DNA from: Pseudonocardiaceae bacterium YIM PH 21723
GTDB lineage: Bacteria > Actinomycetota > Actinomycetes > Mycobacteriales > Pseudonocardiaceae
Length of the DNA stretch: 64,000 bases
Assembly (NCBI GenBank): GCA_003600225.1
Contig: QZFT01000044.1
Coordinates: 1-64,000, forward strand
Direction: 5' to 3'
Position numbers and translations under genes: made by a program
The notes under the pieces: generated by a model
Told to the model about the DNA's origin: nothing
What the model saw: only the letters and a program-made list of their open reading frames with translations
The model's database searches: none
Shown here: positions 23,015-32,991 of the stretch, in pieces
Numbering within the stretch: position 1 is the stretch's first letter
How the letters are laid out: each line of letters begins with the position of its first letter

Positions 23015-26000
23015 TTAGCCGAGAGCGGTCTCGATGATGTTGCGCTGCTCGACCTCGTGCACCTTGCTGGAACCGGCCGACGGGGCGGCCATCGGGCGAC
23101 GGGACACCCGGCGCAGGCCGGACAGTCGCTCGGGCAGCAGCTCCGGCAGGTTCAGGCCGAGGAACGGCCACGCGCCCTGGTTCGCCGGCTCCTCCTGGAC
23201 CCAGCGGACGTCGGAGGCGTTCGGGTACCGGTCGAGCAGCAGCTGCAGCTTCTTGGTCGGCACCGGGTACAGCTGCTCCATGCGGGCGATCGCCACGTTG
23301 GTCAGGCCGCGCTTGTCGCGCTCCTTGGCCAGCTCGTAGTAGATCTTGCCGGAGCACAGCAGCAGCCGGGTGACGGCGTTCGGGTCGCTGATCGACGGGT
23401 CGTCCAGCACCGAGCGGAACTTGCTGCCGGTGGTGAACTCCTCCACCGGGCTGACCGCTTCCTTGAGCCGCAGCATCGACTTCGGCGTGAACACCACCAG
23501 CGGACGACGCACGCCGTCGAGGGCGTGGCGGCGCAGCAGGTGGAAGTAGTTCGACGGGGACGACGGCACCGCGACGGTCATCGAGCCCTCGGCGCACAGC
23601 TGCAGGAACCGCTCGATGCGGCCGGAGGTGTGGTCCGGGCCCTGGCCCTCGTGGCCGTGCGGCAGCAGCAGCACGACGTCGGAGGTCTGGCCCCACTTCG
23701 CCTCACCGGACGAGATGTACTCGTCGATGACGGTCTGCGCGCCGTTGACGAAGTCACCGAACTGCGCCTCCCACAGCACCAGCGCCTGCGGGTTGGCCAC
23801 CGAGTAGCCGTACTCGAAGCCCAGCGCCGCGTACTCGGACAGCGCCGAGTCGTAGACCAGGAAACGGCCCTGGTCCTCGCTCAGGTTCTGCAGCGGGGTG
23901 TACTCCTGGCCGGACTTCCGGTCGATGATGACCGAGTGCCGCTGCACGAACGTGCCACGACGCGAGTCCTGACCGGCGAGCCGGACCAGGCGACCCTCGT
24001 CGGCCAGCGAGCCGAAGGCCAGCAGCTCACCGAACGCCCAGTCGACGCCACCCTCGCGGGCCATCTTGGCGCGACGCTCCAGCACCGGCTTCACGCGCGG
24101 GTGCGGGGTGAAGCCCTCCGGCAGGTTGATGTGCGCGTCGGCGATCCGCTCGATGACCTCCTGCGGCACACCGGTGGCCAGCTTGGTCGGCACCGGCTGC
24201 TCGGACTCCACCGAGGGGCTGGCGACGGCCGTGTGCTTCTCCAGCTCGCGGACCTCGTTGAACACGTGCTCCAGCTGGCTGGCGTAGTCACGCAGCGCGC
24301 TCTCCGCCTCTTCCACGGAGATGTCGCCACGGCCGATCAGCGCCTCGGTGTACGTCTTGCGCACCGAACGCATGGTGTCGATGACGTCGTACATCGCCGG
24401 CTGGGTCATCGAGGGGTCGTCGCCCTCGTTGTGGCCACGGCGCCGGTAGCAGATCATGTCGATCACGACGTCCTTGCCGAACGTCTGCCGGTAGTCCACC
24501 GCGAGGCGGGCCACCCAGTAGCAGGCCTCCGGGTCGTCGCCGTTCACGTGGAAGACCGGCGCACCGATCATCTTCGCCACGTCGGTGCAGTACTCGGAGG
24601 AACGCGAGTACTCCGGCGCGGTGGTGAAGCCGACCTGGTTGTTGACCACCACGTGCACGGTGCCGCCGGTGCGGTAACCACGCAGCAGCGAGAGGTTCAG
24701 CGTCTCGGCGACCACGCCCTGACCGGCGAACGCCGCGTCACCGTGCATCAGCACGGGCAGCACGGTGAAGCCGGTCATGCCCTTGTCCAGCAGGTCCTGC
24801 TTGGCCCGCACGATGCCCTCAAGCACCGGGTCGACCGCCTCCAGGTGGGAGGGGTTGCAGGTCAGCGACACCTTGGTCTCGCCGTCGCCGAACATCCGGA
24901 AGTACTTGCCCTCGGCGCCGAGGTGGTACTTCACGTCGCCGGAGCCGTGTGCCTGACCCGGGTCCAGGTTGCCCTCGAACTCGCGGAAGATCTGCGAGAT
25001 CGGCTTGCCGACGACGTTGGCCAGCACGTTCAGCCGGCCGCGGTGCGGCATGCCGATGACGACCTCGTCCAGCTTGTGCTCGGCGGCCTTGTCCAGCACC
25101 GCGTCCAGCAGCGGGATGACGGTCTCGCCGCCCTCCAGGGAGAACCGCTTCTGCCCGACGTACTTGGTCTGCAGGAAGGTCTCGAAGGCTTCGGCCGCGT
25201 TCAGCTTCGACAGGATGTACTTCTGCTCGGACGAGTCCGGCTTCTGGTGCTTGACCTCGACGCGCTCCTCCAGCCAGCGGCGCTCGTCCGGCTCCAGGAT
25301 GTGCATGTACTCCACGCCGACGGTGCGGCAGTAGGAGTCACGCAGCACGCCCAGCACATCGCGCAGCTTCAGCTTGTGCTGTCCGGCGAAACCGCCGACG
25401 GCGAACTCCCGGTCCAGGTCCCACAGGGTGAGGCCGTGCTGCAGGATGTCCAGGTCGGGGTGCTTGCGCTGGCGGTAGTTCAGCGGGTCCGTGTTGGCCA
25501 TCAGGTGGCCACGGGTCCGGTAGGCGTCGATCAGTTCGAGCACCCGCGCGGTCTTGTCGACATCGCCCTCGGGGATGTCCTGGACCCAGCGCACCGGCTC
25601 GTACGGGATGCGCAGCGAGGCGAAGATGTCGTCGTAGAAGCCGTCCTCGCCCAGCAGCAGCTGGTGCACCCGCTTGAGGAACTCACCGGACTCCGCGCCC
25701 TGGATGACGCGGTGGTCGTAGGTGGAGGTCAGCGTCATGATCTTGCTGATGCCCATGTTGACCAGGGCCTCTTCGCTGGCACCCTGGAACGGCGCCGGGT
25801 ACTCCATGGCGCCGACACCGATGATGGTGCCCTGACCGGCCTGCAGCCGCGGCACCGACAGGTTGGTGCCGATGCCGCCCGGGTTGGTCAGCGAGATCGT
25901 TGTGCCCGCGAAGTCGTCCGCGGTCAGCGAGCCGGTGCGGGCCTTGCGGATCAGGTCCTCGTAGGCCTGCCAGAACTGCTGGAAGGTGTAGCCCTCGCAG

Positions 26001-26743
26001 CCCTTGATGGACGCGACCACCAGGTTGCGGGCGCCGTCCTTGCCCTTCAGGTCGATCGCCAGACCGAAGTTGACGTGCGGCGGGGTGGACACACCCGGCT
26101 TGCCGTTCATGTCGACGTAGTGCCGGTTCATGTTCGGGTACGCCTCGAGCGCCCGGACCACGGCGTAGCCGATCAGGTGGGTGAACGACACCTTGCCACC
26201 GCGCGCGCGGGCCAGGTGGTTGTTGATCACGATCCGGTTGTCGAACAGCAGCTTGGCCGGGACGGCGCGCACGCTGGTCGCGGTGGGCACGGACAGCGAG
26301 AGGTCCATGTTCTTCGCGATCGCGGCAGCGGCGCCACGCAGCTGCTTCTGTTCTTCACCGGGAGCCGGCTGCTTCACAGGAGCAGCGCTCGGCTTCGCGG
26401 CGGGAACCGGCTTGGGAGCAGCCGGAGCGGGAGCCGCCGGCTTGGTGGGAGTAGTAGTTACAGTGCTCGTCGCATTACCGACCTGGGTCATGGTGCTCTC
26501 TGTTGCTGTCGTGCCGTTAGTACCCGCTGCGGTGGTGGGGCGCGCTGCCTGCTCGGCCACCTGAGCGGTGGCGGCAGGGGCGCCCGCGGCGTTGTTGTTC
26601 ACAACGTGGGCGGGCTTGTAGTCGGCAAAGAAGTCATGCCAGGCCGGATCGACGGACGAAGGATCGGCGAGGAAATGCTCATACATTTCCTCGACCAGCC
26701 ATTCGTTGGGCCCAAACTGTGATGCAGCACTCGCGCTGGACAC
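23015..26743 (-). CDS. kgd: Multifunctional 2-oxoglutarate decarboxylase / dehydrogenase E1-E2 (Kgd)
   Basis: 1242 residues, the length of the fused actinobacterial enzyme. The N-terminal tail is [20 protein letters not shown], then an Ala/Pro-rich linker (~45-150), an E2 succinyltransferase-like domain with the catalytic His in [17 protein letters not shown], and the ThDP-dependent E1 part with [14 protein letters not shown] and [13 protein letters not shown]. It decarboxylates 2-oxoglutarate in the TCA cycle and works with E2/E3 subunits, under control of a GarA/OdhI protein in relatives. The GTG at 26743 matches the usual N-terminus of the family; an ATG at 26785 is possible. No lipoyl domain is seen, as expected. 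Confidence 0.96.
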   Translation of the reverse strand: MSSASAASQFGPNEWLVEEMYEHFLADPSSVDPAWHDFFADYKPAHVVNNNAAGAPAATAQVAEQAARPTTAAGTNGTTATESTMTQVGNATSTVTTTPTKPAAPAPAAPKPVPAAKPSAAPVKQPAPGEEQKQLRGAAAAIAKNMDLSLSVPTATSVRAVPAKLLFDNRIVINNHLARARGGKVSFTHLIGYAVVRALEAYPNMNRHYVDMNGKPGVSTPPHVNFGLAIDLKGKDGARNLVVASIKGCEGYTFQQFWQAYEDLIRKARTGSLTADDFAGTTISLTNPGGIGTNLSVPRLQAGQGTIIGVGAMEYPAPFQGASEEALVNMGISKIMTLTSTYDHRVIQGAESGEFLKRVHQLLLGEDGFYDDIFASLRIPYEPVRWVQDIPEGDVDKTARVLELIDAYRTRGHLMANTDPLNYRQRKHPDLDILQHGLTLWDLDREFAVGGFAGQHKLKLRDVLGVLRDSYCRTVGVEYMHILEPDERRWLEERVEVKHQKPDSSEQKYILSKLNAAEAFETFLQTKYVGQKRFSLEGGETVIPLLDAVLDKAAEHKLDEVVIGMPHRGRLNVLANVVGKPISQIFREFEGNLDPGQAHGSGDVKYHLGAEGKYFRMFGDGETKVSLTCNPSHLEAVDPVLEGIVRAKQDLLDKGMTGFTVLPVLMHGDAAFAGQGVVAETLNLSLLRGYRTGGTVHVVVNNQVGFTTAPEYSRSSEYCTDVAKMIGAPVFHVNGDDPEACYWVARLAVDYRQTFGKDVVIDMICYRRRGHNEGDDPSMTQPAMYDVIDTMRSVRKTYTEALIGRGDISVEEAESALRDYASQLEHVFNEVRELEKHTAVASPSVESEQPVPTKLATGVPQEVIERIADAHINLPEGFTPHPRVKPVLERRAKMAREGGVDWAFGELLAFGSLADEGRLVRLAGQDSRRGTFVQRHSVIIDRKSGQEYTPLQNLSEDQGRFLVYDSALSEYAALGFEYGYSVANPQALVLWEAQFGDFVNGAQTVIDEYISSGEAKWGQTSDVVLLLPHGHEGQGPDHTSGRIERFLQLCAEGSMTVAVPSSPSNYFHLLRRHALDGVRRPLVVFTPKSMLRLKEAVSPVEEFTTGSKFRSVLDDPSISDPNAVTRLLLCSGKIYYELAKERDKRGLTNVAIARMEQLYPVPTKKLQLLLDRYPNASDVRWVQEEPANQGAWPFLGLNLPELLPERLSGLRRVSRRPMAAPSAGSSKVHEVEQRNIIETALG

Positions 26744-26985
26744 GGTCGGCGCTCGCCTCGATCCATGTTCTCGTAGATCCGACAAACCAAAGTTGCGGAC
26801 GGTCCTCTTGCAGGCACGTCCAAGGCTAACTTCCGCGTGCTACTCGCCGGTAACGTGTCGGCGTCGTTGCCCCCGGAAGAAGATCGCAGCTGCCATCCCT
26901 TTGGCTCTTTCGCCTTCTTGCGGACCTGTGTTACGCCCGGGCGCGAGTAAAAGGACAAGTGCGGTCAACTCCATGTTAGCTCTGT

Positions 26986-29900
26986 TCATGCAGCGGCTGT
27001 GTCATCAGGGGACCCTGCCAGCCAGAACCCCGCATATCGGCCGCCGGCTGCCAGCAGTTCGGCGTGGCTGCCGATCTCTGTGATCCGCCCCTCATGGAGC
27101 ACGACGATCCGATCTGCCCTGGCAGCGGTGGCCAAGCGGTGTGCGACGACGAAGGTGGTGCGGGCCCGGGTGAGCCGGTCGGTCGCGGTCAGCACGGCCC
27201 GTTCGGTCGCCGGATCGAGCGCTGCGGTTGCTTCGTCCAGCAACAGCAGGTCCGGCTGGGTCAGGTCGGCTCTGGCGAGCGCCACGAGCTGCCGTTGACC
27301 GGAAGAGAGATTCTGCCCACGCTCGCCCACCTCCTGCCGGAATCCGCGGGGCAGCGAAGAGATCATCTCCAGTGCACCCATTCTTCGCGCGGCCGACTCG
27401 ATCTCGTGATGGCTCGCCTCCTGGCGGGCGTACGCGATGTTGTCCGCGATGTCCCCGCTGAACAGATGGGCCTCCTGCGGGACGGTGCCCAGCCGGCCCC
27501 GGTACTGGTCGAGGTCGTACTCGCGTACGTCCACGCCGTCCACGAGCACCTGCCCGCCGGTGACGTCGTAGAACCGGGCGATCAGCTTCACCAGGGTGGA
27601 CTTGCCCGCCCCGGTGCTGCCGACGAGGGCGACGGTCTCCCCGGGGGCGACGGTCAGGCTGACCCGGTCCAGCGCGGGCCGGTCGGTCCCCGGGTACCGG
27701 AAGCTGACCTCGCGCAGCTCCACCGCTCCGTCGAGGGTGGTCACCGGCACCGGGTGCTCGGCCCGCGGGGTGCTCGTCTGCGTGCGCAGCAGGTCGGTGA
27801 TGCGGTTCAGGCCCACCTTGGCCTGCTGGTAGCCGTCGAACACCCCGGAGAGCTGCTGCACGGGGCCGAAGAACATGCCCAGGTACAGCTGGAAGGCGAG
27901 CAGGGTGCCCGGGGTCAGCGTGTGCTGGGCGACCTGGGTGGCGCCGACGGCGAGCACGATCGCCTGCATGATCCCGGACAGCAGTCCGATACCGGGGAAG
28001 TAGATCGCGATGTATCGCTGCGCTTTCGCCCTTGTCGTCCGGTAGGCGTCGCTGCGCTGGGCGAAGCGGTCGGCGGAGTGTTGCTCGCGGCTGAACGCCT
28101 GGGCCACGCGCAGGCCGCTGACGTTCTCCTGGAGGTCGGCGTTGACCGCGCTGACCTTCTCCCGTGCGTCGGCGTAGGTGCGGCTGGAGAGGCGCCGGAA
28201 GATCAGCGTCGCGAGTACTACCAGGGGCATCGCGGCGAGTGCGACCAGGGACAGGCCCGGGTCGGTGAGCACCATGGCCACGGTGATGCCGATCAGGGTG
28301 AGCACGCTGATCGCGGCGGTGATCAGGCCGGTCTGCAGGAAACTGGACAGGCCGTCCACGTCGGTGGTCATCCGGGTCATGATCCGCCCGGCCATCTCGC
28401 GTTCGTAGTAGTCCAGCCCGAGTCGTTGCAGGTGGGCGTAGCTGCGGACGCGCAGCGTGTACAGCAGCCGCTCGCCGAGCCGGGTGATCCGCATCAGGCT
28501 GACCTGGTTGTTCAGCCAGCTGACGAGCACCAGCGCGGCGCCGATCCCGGTGACCGTCCACAGCGTGCTCAGGTCGCGGCCGTCCACCCCGAACCGGATC
28601 AGCGAGGGCATGGCCAGCCCGACGAGGGTGTCGATCACCATCAACAGGGCGACCCTGGCCAGCGCCCAGCGCACGGGCCACAGGAGCTCCTTCAATAACG
28701 GGGTGCCCGAAGTCGACGATGTTCGGGGAAAAGCGCTCCGAACATCGTCAACTTCGGAGGTGGGCGGAGGTTCTTCGGTGGCTGGGGGGAGGGCTTCGAC
28801 GGCGGCGATGAGTTCGGGGGTCGGGGGCAGGTCGCCGACGATGCCGGCGACGCCTGCGGCGGTGCCCCGGGCGCCGCGGATGGGGGCCAGTCGCGTGTAC
28901 TTACCGGTGCCGGAGCGGTCGGTGTAGCGGCGGCCGTCCTCGTCGACCTCCGGCCACAGGTCGCGGGCCGTGGTCACCGGCTCGTCGATGATCTCCTCGC
29001 CGCCCGCGAGGAGGTTCTTGTAGAGCGGACATCGGTCGGCCAGTTCGGCGTGCGTGCCGATGTCGATCACCTCGCCGTGGTCGACCACAGCGATCTTGTC
29101 GGCGAGGGCCAGCGAGGAGCGGCGGTGCGCGATGAGCAGGGTGGTGCGGTCGGCGGTGACCGCGCGGAGCGTGTCGTGGATGGCCGCCTCGGTGGTGGCG
29201 TCGACCGCGGAGGTGGCGTCGTCCAGGATCAGGATCCGGGGGTCGAACAGCAGGGCCCTGGCCAGGGCGACGCGTTGCCGCTGACCACCGGACAGCGTGA
29301 GTCCGCGCTCGCCGACCACGGTGTCGTAGCCGTCCGGCAGGGCCTCGATGAACTCGTGTGCCTCGGCTGCCTTCGCCGCGGCCATGACCTGGTCATCGGT
29401 GGCGTCCGGCCTGCCGTAGGCGATGTTGCTACGCACCGTGTCGGAGAACAGGAAGGCCTCTTCGAAGACCACGCCGATGGCCTGCCGCAGGCTGGATAAT
29501 CGGTGCTCGCGGATGTCCCGGCCGTTCACCCGGACCGCGCCGGAGTGCGGGTCGTAGAACCGGGGCACCAGCAGCGCGACGGTGGACTTGCCGGAGCCCG
29601 CCGGGCCGACGACGGCCACCGTCTGCCCCGGTTCCACCCGCAGGGTGAGGCCGGACAGCACCGGTTCGCGGCGGGTGTAGCCAAAGGTGACCGCGTCGAA
29701 CTCCACCGACAGCGCGCCGTCGGGCAGTTCATCGGCATCCGGATCCTCGACGACGGCGGGTTGCGAGTCGATGAGTTCGTAGACCCGTTCCACGCCCGCC
29801 CTGGCCAGTTGGCCGTTGATCATGACCTGGGAGACCAGCCGGGTGGGGCCGATCAGACCGGCCAGATACGTGGCGAACGCCAGGAAGACACCCAGGCTGA

Positions 29901-30723
29901 CCTGCCCGGACAGCACCAGATAGCCGCCGAGCCCGAGCAGGGCGACCTGGCCGAGCAGGGGCAGCGCGGCGGTGTTGGCGGTGGGCCGCTTGCTCAGCTG
30001 CGTGCTGCGCATCCGCTCGGCGAACAGCAGCCGGGCCAGCTTCTCCAGCCGGACGATCTCCCGCAGTTCCTGGCCGAAGCCCTTCACCACCCGGACCCCG
30101 GTGATCGTCTCCTCCACCTGCTGGGCCAGGTCGGCGGCGCGTTGCTGGGCCGACCAGGTCGCCGGGAAGAGGGTGCGCCGGGAACGGAGCAGGATGATCA
30201 CGATGCCGGGGAGCACGCCGAGGGCGATCAGCGTGAGCAGCGGGGACAGCCACAGCATCAACGCGATGCTGAGCACGGCGAACATGGCGGTGCCCAGCGA
30301 CAGCGGGATCATGGCGAGGAGGCCGTAGACCACGGCCAGGTCGGTGTTGGCCCGGGAGGCCACCTGCCCGGTGCGCAGCATGTCCTGTTTGGCGCCGTCC
30401 AGCCTGCCGATGGCGGCGAACACCGCCTGCCGCAGGTCGTGCTGGACGTCCAGCGCGAGGCGTCCGCCCAGGTAGCGGCGGGTGAACGCGGCCCCGAAGG
30501 CCAGTACCTCCAGCGCGATCAACCCGGTGACCAGCAGCTGTAATCGATCGGTGCGGCCCGCCACGACATCGTCCACCGCGACCGCCAGCAGCAGCGGTTC
30601 GACCGCCTGCAGGCCGACGCCGAGCAGCGAGGCGCCGACGGACAGCACCACCAGTCGCGGATGTCTGCGGCTGGCCCGCCATAACCGACGAACCCAACCG
30701 ATTCCAGCCTGTGCGTCCGCCAT
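26986..30723 (-). CDS. Full-length ABC exporter, two TMD-NBD halves in one chain
   Basis: 1245 residues. Each half has six helices and an ATPase domain. NBD1: Walker A GPAGSGKST (~373), signature LSGGQ, Walker B ILILDDATSAVD. NBD2: GSTGAGKST, LSSGQ, LLLLDEATAALD. NBD1 has Asp where the catalytic Glu should be and NBD2 has a changed signature. The composite site made by NBD1 Walker A/B and NBD2 signature would therefore be degenerate, as in heterodimeric exporters. The ~120-residue linker contains a translated family-P palindrome (28707-28757). Just after it the DNA reads AAGGAG followed by GTG codons, perhaps the relic of a second start. The substrate is unknown. ATG 30723 is preferred over GTG 30729. 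Confidence 0.92.
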   Translation of the reverse strand: MADAQAGIGWVRRLWRASRRHPRLVVLSVGASLLGVGLQAVEPLLLAVAVDDVVAGRTDRLQLLVTGLIALEVLAFGAAFTRRYLGGRLALDVQHDLRQAVFAAIGRLDGAKQDMLRTGQVASRANTDLAVVYGLLAMIPLSLGTAMFAVLSIALMLWLSPLLTLIALGVLPGIVIILLRSRRTLFPATWSAQQRAADLAQQVEETITGVRVVKGFGQELREIVRLEKLARLLFAERMRSTQLSKRPTANTAALPLLGQVALLGLGGYLVLSGQVSLGVFLAFATYLAGLIGPTRLVSQVMINGQLARAGVERVYELIDSQPAVVEDPDADELPDGALSVEFDAVTFGYTRREPVLSGLTLRVEPGQTVAVVGPAGSGKSTVALLVPRFYDPHSGAVRVNGRDIREHRLSSLRQAIGVVFEEAFLFSDTVRSNIAYGRPDATDDQVMAAAKAAEAHEFIEALPDGYDTVVGERGLTLSGGQRQRVALARALLFDPRILILDDATSAVDATTEAAIHDTLRAVTADRTTLLIAHRRSSLALADKIAVVDHGEVIDIGTHAELADRCPLYKNLLAGGEEIIDEPVTTARDLWPEVDEDGRRYTDRSGTGKYTRLAPIRGARGTAAGVAGIVGDLPPTPELIAAVEALPPATEEPPPTSEVDDVRSAFPRTSSTSGTPLLKELLWPVRWALARVALLMVIDTLVGLAMPSLIRFGVDGRDLSTLWTVTGIGAALVLVSWLNNQVSLMRITRLGERLLYTLRVRSYAHLQRLGLDYYEREMAGRIMTRMTTDVDGLSSFLQTGLITAAISVLTLIGITVAMVLTDPGLSLVALAAMPLVVLATLIFRRLSSRTYADAREKVSAVNADLQENVSGLRVAQAFSREQHSADRFAQRSDAYRTTRAKAQRYIAIYFPGIGLLSGIMQAIVLAVGATQVAQHTLTPGTLLAFQLYLGMFFGPVQQLSGVFDGYQQAKVGLNRITDLLRTQTSTPRAEHPVPVTTLDGAVELREVSFRYPGTDRPALDRVSLTVAPGETVALVGSTGAGKSTLVKLIARFYDVTGGQVLVDGVDVREYDLDQYRGRLGTVPQEAHLFSGDIADNIAYARQEASHHEIESAARRMGALEMISSLPRGFRQEVGERGQNLSSGQRQLVALARADLTQPDLLLLDEATAALDPATERAVLTATDRLTRARTTFVVAHRLATAARADRIVVLHEGRITEIGSHAELLAAGGRYAGFWLAGSPDDTAAA
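28707..28757. repeat. Palindromic repeat family P, copy 3, inside a coding sequence
   Basis: CCGAAGTCGACGATGTTCGG and CCGAACATCGTCAACTTCGG (one mismatch) around an 11-base loop. It lies wholly within the ABC exporter gene and is read in frame as residues ~656-673 of the inter-half linker (EVDDVRSAFPRTSSTSG). The other three copies are between genes. The loop GGAAAAGCGCT is close to that of copy 4. Confidence 0.9.
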
Positions 30724-30767
30724 GGTCACTACTCTAAGTGGTCAATCGGAGAATGGGCGGTGGCGCT

Positions 30768-32747
30768 TCACACGCCCTGAACACAGCCGGACAGGTAGGC
30801 CTCGGCCTGCTGCGAGGTCATCATCGCACCGGTGCGGAAGGCCTCCTCGAAATCCGCCGGCTTCATCGCCGCACGTACCTCGGCATGCAGCATCGCCGAT
30901 TCCGGCCGCAGGTTCTCGGTGTTGGTTCCCGTCACGCCATAGGCCCGCGCGATGGACGCCGCCGTACCCAGCAGTAGCGCGGCGCGCGCGGGTTGACCCT
31001 GGGTGACGGCTTCCAGCGCCAGGTACTCGGTGACCATGCCGCGTTGCATCGGGTCGTTGGCCTTGAGGCTCAGGTGGGCCGCGTCGGCGGCCAGCGTGGC
31101 CGCCTCCTCGGTGAATCCCAGCAGTAGCTTGGCCTTGGCGTGCTGGATGAGCACGTAGCTCAGCATGATCGTCTCGCCGTGCTGGTTGCTGTACGCGGCG
31201 GCCCGTTCGAAGATCCCGCAGGCCTCGGCGAGCTTCTCCTCGATGATGTGCTGGACGCCGAGCATCATCGCCGACTTCGTCCAGTACTGGGGCTCGGGAT
31301 CCGGTAGCGAATTCAGCTGGCCGGCGGCCTCGCGGAGCAGCTGCCCGGACTCGGCGAACCGGCCGCCGATCGCGTAGGCCATGCCCGCCATGGTGGTCAG
31401 GTGCGCCCGCAGCGTCGGGTTCACGTCGGTGCCGGCGAGCTCGACCAGCCGCGCGGCCGTCGGGAACGAGGTGTCCAGGTCGCCGCTCATCGAGGCCACC
31501 CGGCACAACGCGGCCAGCGTGGCGGCCCGGTCCTCCGGGTCGGTCTCCGGGTGCTCGGCGAGCTGGCCCAGCCAGTGCTTGCCCTCGGCCATGCCGCCGC
31601 CGTAGGCCCAGTAGGTGGCCAGCAGTACCGGGATGCGCCGCTCGCTGGGCTGGTAGCCGGGCTCGGTGAAGGCGCGATCCATCGCCGAGCGCAGGTTGGC
31701 CAGGTCCTCGCGCATCCGGGACATCCACCAGAGCTGGCTGGGCCCGAACCACTCCCGCTCGAACTGCTCGGCCAGCCGCCGGTAGTAGCCGACGTGCCTG
31801 CGCTCCAGCACATCGTGCTCGCGGCGGACGCTGAGCTGGTCGAGGCCGTAGTCGCGCACCGTGTCCAGCAGCCGGTAACGCTGGTTCTCGCAGATCACGA
31901 TGGACTTCTCGGTCAGCGACTCCAGCAGTCCCGGGATCTGGTCGCGGTCCAGTTCACCGTCCCAGCAGACGTGCTCGGCGGCCTGGAAGTCGAAGCCACC
32001 GGAGAAGATGGCCAGCCGCGCCCAGAGGATCTGTTCGGCGGTCGAGCACAGGTCGAAGCTCCATTGGATCGCGGAGCGCAGCGTGTGGTCGCCGGCTCCG
32101 GGCAGTTCCAGGTCGTGGTTCGGCGACCAGCGGGCGGCGGCCAGTTCGATGGCCAGCGGCAACCCTTCGAGCCGGCTGCAGATGTCGTTGATCTTGATCT
32201 GCTGGGGCAGGTCGATGGTGTCCAGCGCGGCCCGCTGGGCGAACAGCTGGACGGCGTCCTCCGAGCCGGTGGCGAACCGGCGCACCTGCCAGATGCGTTC
32301 GCCGGGTGCCCGCAGCCGCTCCCGGCTGGTGGCCAGCACGCGCACGCTCTCCGTGCGGCCGAGTAGTTCGGTGCTGAACAGCTCGGCGCCGTCGAGGAGG
32401 TGCTCGCAATTGTCCAGGATGATCAACGCGGTGCGCCCGGTGAGCTGGTTGATCAGCTGGCTGCGCGGGTCGATGCCCGCGGTGGTGTGGATGCTCAGGG
32501 TGCGGGCGACGGCGTGCGCGATGAGCGCCGGGTCGCGCAGATCGGCGAGCTCGACGAACCAGACGCCGTCGGGGAACTCGTCGACGAGGTCCTCGCCCAC
32601 CCGCTGGCTGAGCCGGGTCTTGCCGACCCCGCCGGGGCCGGTGAGCGTGACCAGCCGTCCGCTGCGCAGCAGGCGGCTGACGGCGCGGATGTCCTCGGTC
32701 CGTCCGACGAATCCGGTCGCCATCCGGGACGACACATTTCCTGCCAT
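30768..32747 (-). CDS. STAND-type NB-ARC ATPase with TPR-like repeats, no visible HTH
   Basis: 659 residues. P-loop GPGGVGKTRLS, Walker B TALIILDNCEHLLD, GLPLAIELAAARW (the NB-ARC GLPL motif), and a C-terminal array of helical hairpins of TPR type. It resembles the LuxR/AfsR-type signal-transduction ATPases of actinomycetes. The chain stops soon after the last helical pair (QAEAYLSG), where relatives usually carry a LuxR helix-turn-helix, so it has no DNA-binding domain of its own. The start is uncertain: ATG 32747, GTG 32738 or ATG 32804. It is downstream of the M20 gene on the same strand with 244 bases between them. Confidence 0.8.
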   Translation of the reverse strand: MAGNVSSRMATGFVGRTEDIRAVSRLLRSGRLVTLTGPGGVGKTRLSQRVGEDLVDEFPDGVWFVELADLRDPALIAHAVARTLSIHTTAGIDPRSQLINQLTGRTALIILDNCEHLLDGAELFSTELLGRTESVRVLATSRERLRAPGERIWQVRRFATGSEDAVQLFAQRAALDTIDLPQQIKINDICSRLEGLPLAIELAAARWSPNHDLELPGAGDHTLRSAIQWSFDLCSTAEQILWARLAIFSGGFDFQAAEHVCWDGELDRDQIPGLLESLTEKSIVICENQRYRLLDTVRDYGLDQLSVRREHDVLERRHVGYYRRLAEQFEREWFGPSQLWWMSRMREDLANLRSAMDRAFTEPGYQPSERRIPVLLATYWAYGGGMAEGKHWLGQLAEHPETDPEDRAATLAALCRVASMSGDLDTSFPTAARLVELAGTDVNPTLRAHLTTMAGMAYAIGGRFAESGQLLREAAGQLNSLPDPEPQYWTKSAMMLGVQHIIEEKLAEACGIFERAAAYSNQHGETIMLSYVLIQHAKAKLLLGFTEEAATLAADAAHLSLKANDPMQRGMVTEYLALEAVTQGQPARAALLLGTAASIARAYGVTGTNTENLRPESAMLHAEVRAAMKPADFEEAFRTGAMMTSQQAEAYLSGCVQGV

Positions 32748-32991
32748 AGCTCGAATGTAGTCATTCCGCCATTCGGTCGCCTCATCGGCCACCGGCTGTG
32801 CCAAATTCCAAGGTCAACTGGTTAGCCGGTCGAAAATATCAAGGTCCATTGATGAATTCGCGCGGATTCTTACATTCCTTCCGCTGAATGGGCGCATTGC
32901 TTTTGCCGATGGGGCCGGAAGGTTCCCGCAGTCCGCTCGAAGGCTCGGAAAGACGCTTTCGGCGCTCCTAGCGGCCCGAACTCCGCATTGA

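Noticed and set aside
23057-26722. A 1221-codon open frame on the plus strand
   Set aside because: It is the complement of kgd, whose protein is fully recognisable. Long antisense frames are expected in GC-rich coding DNA, and this one shows no family motif.
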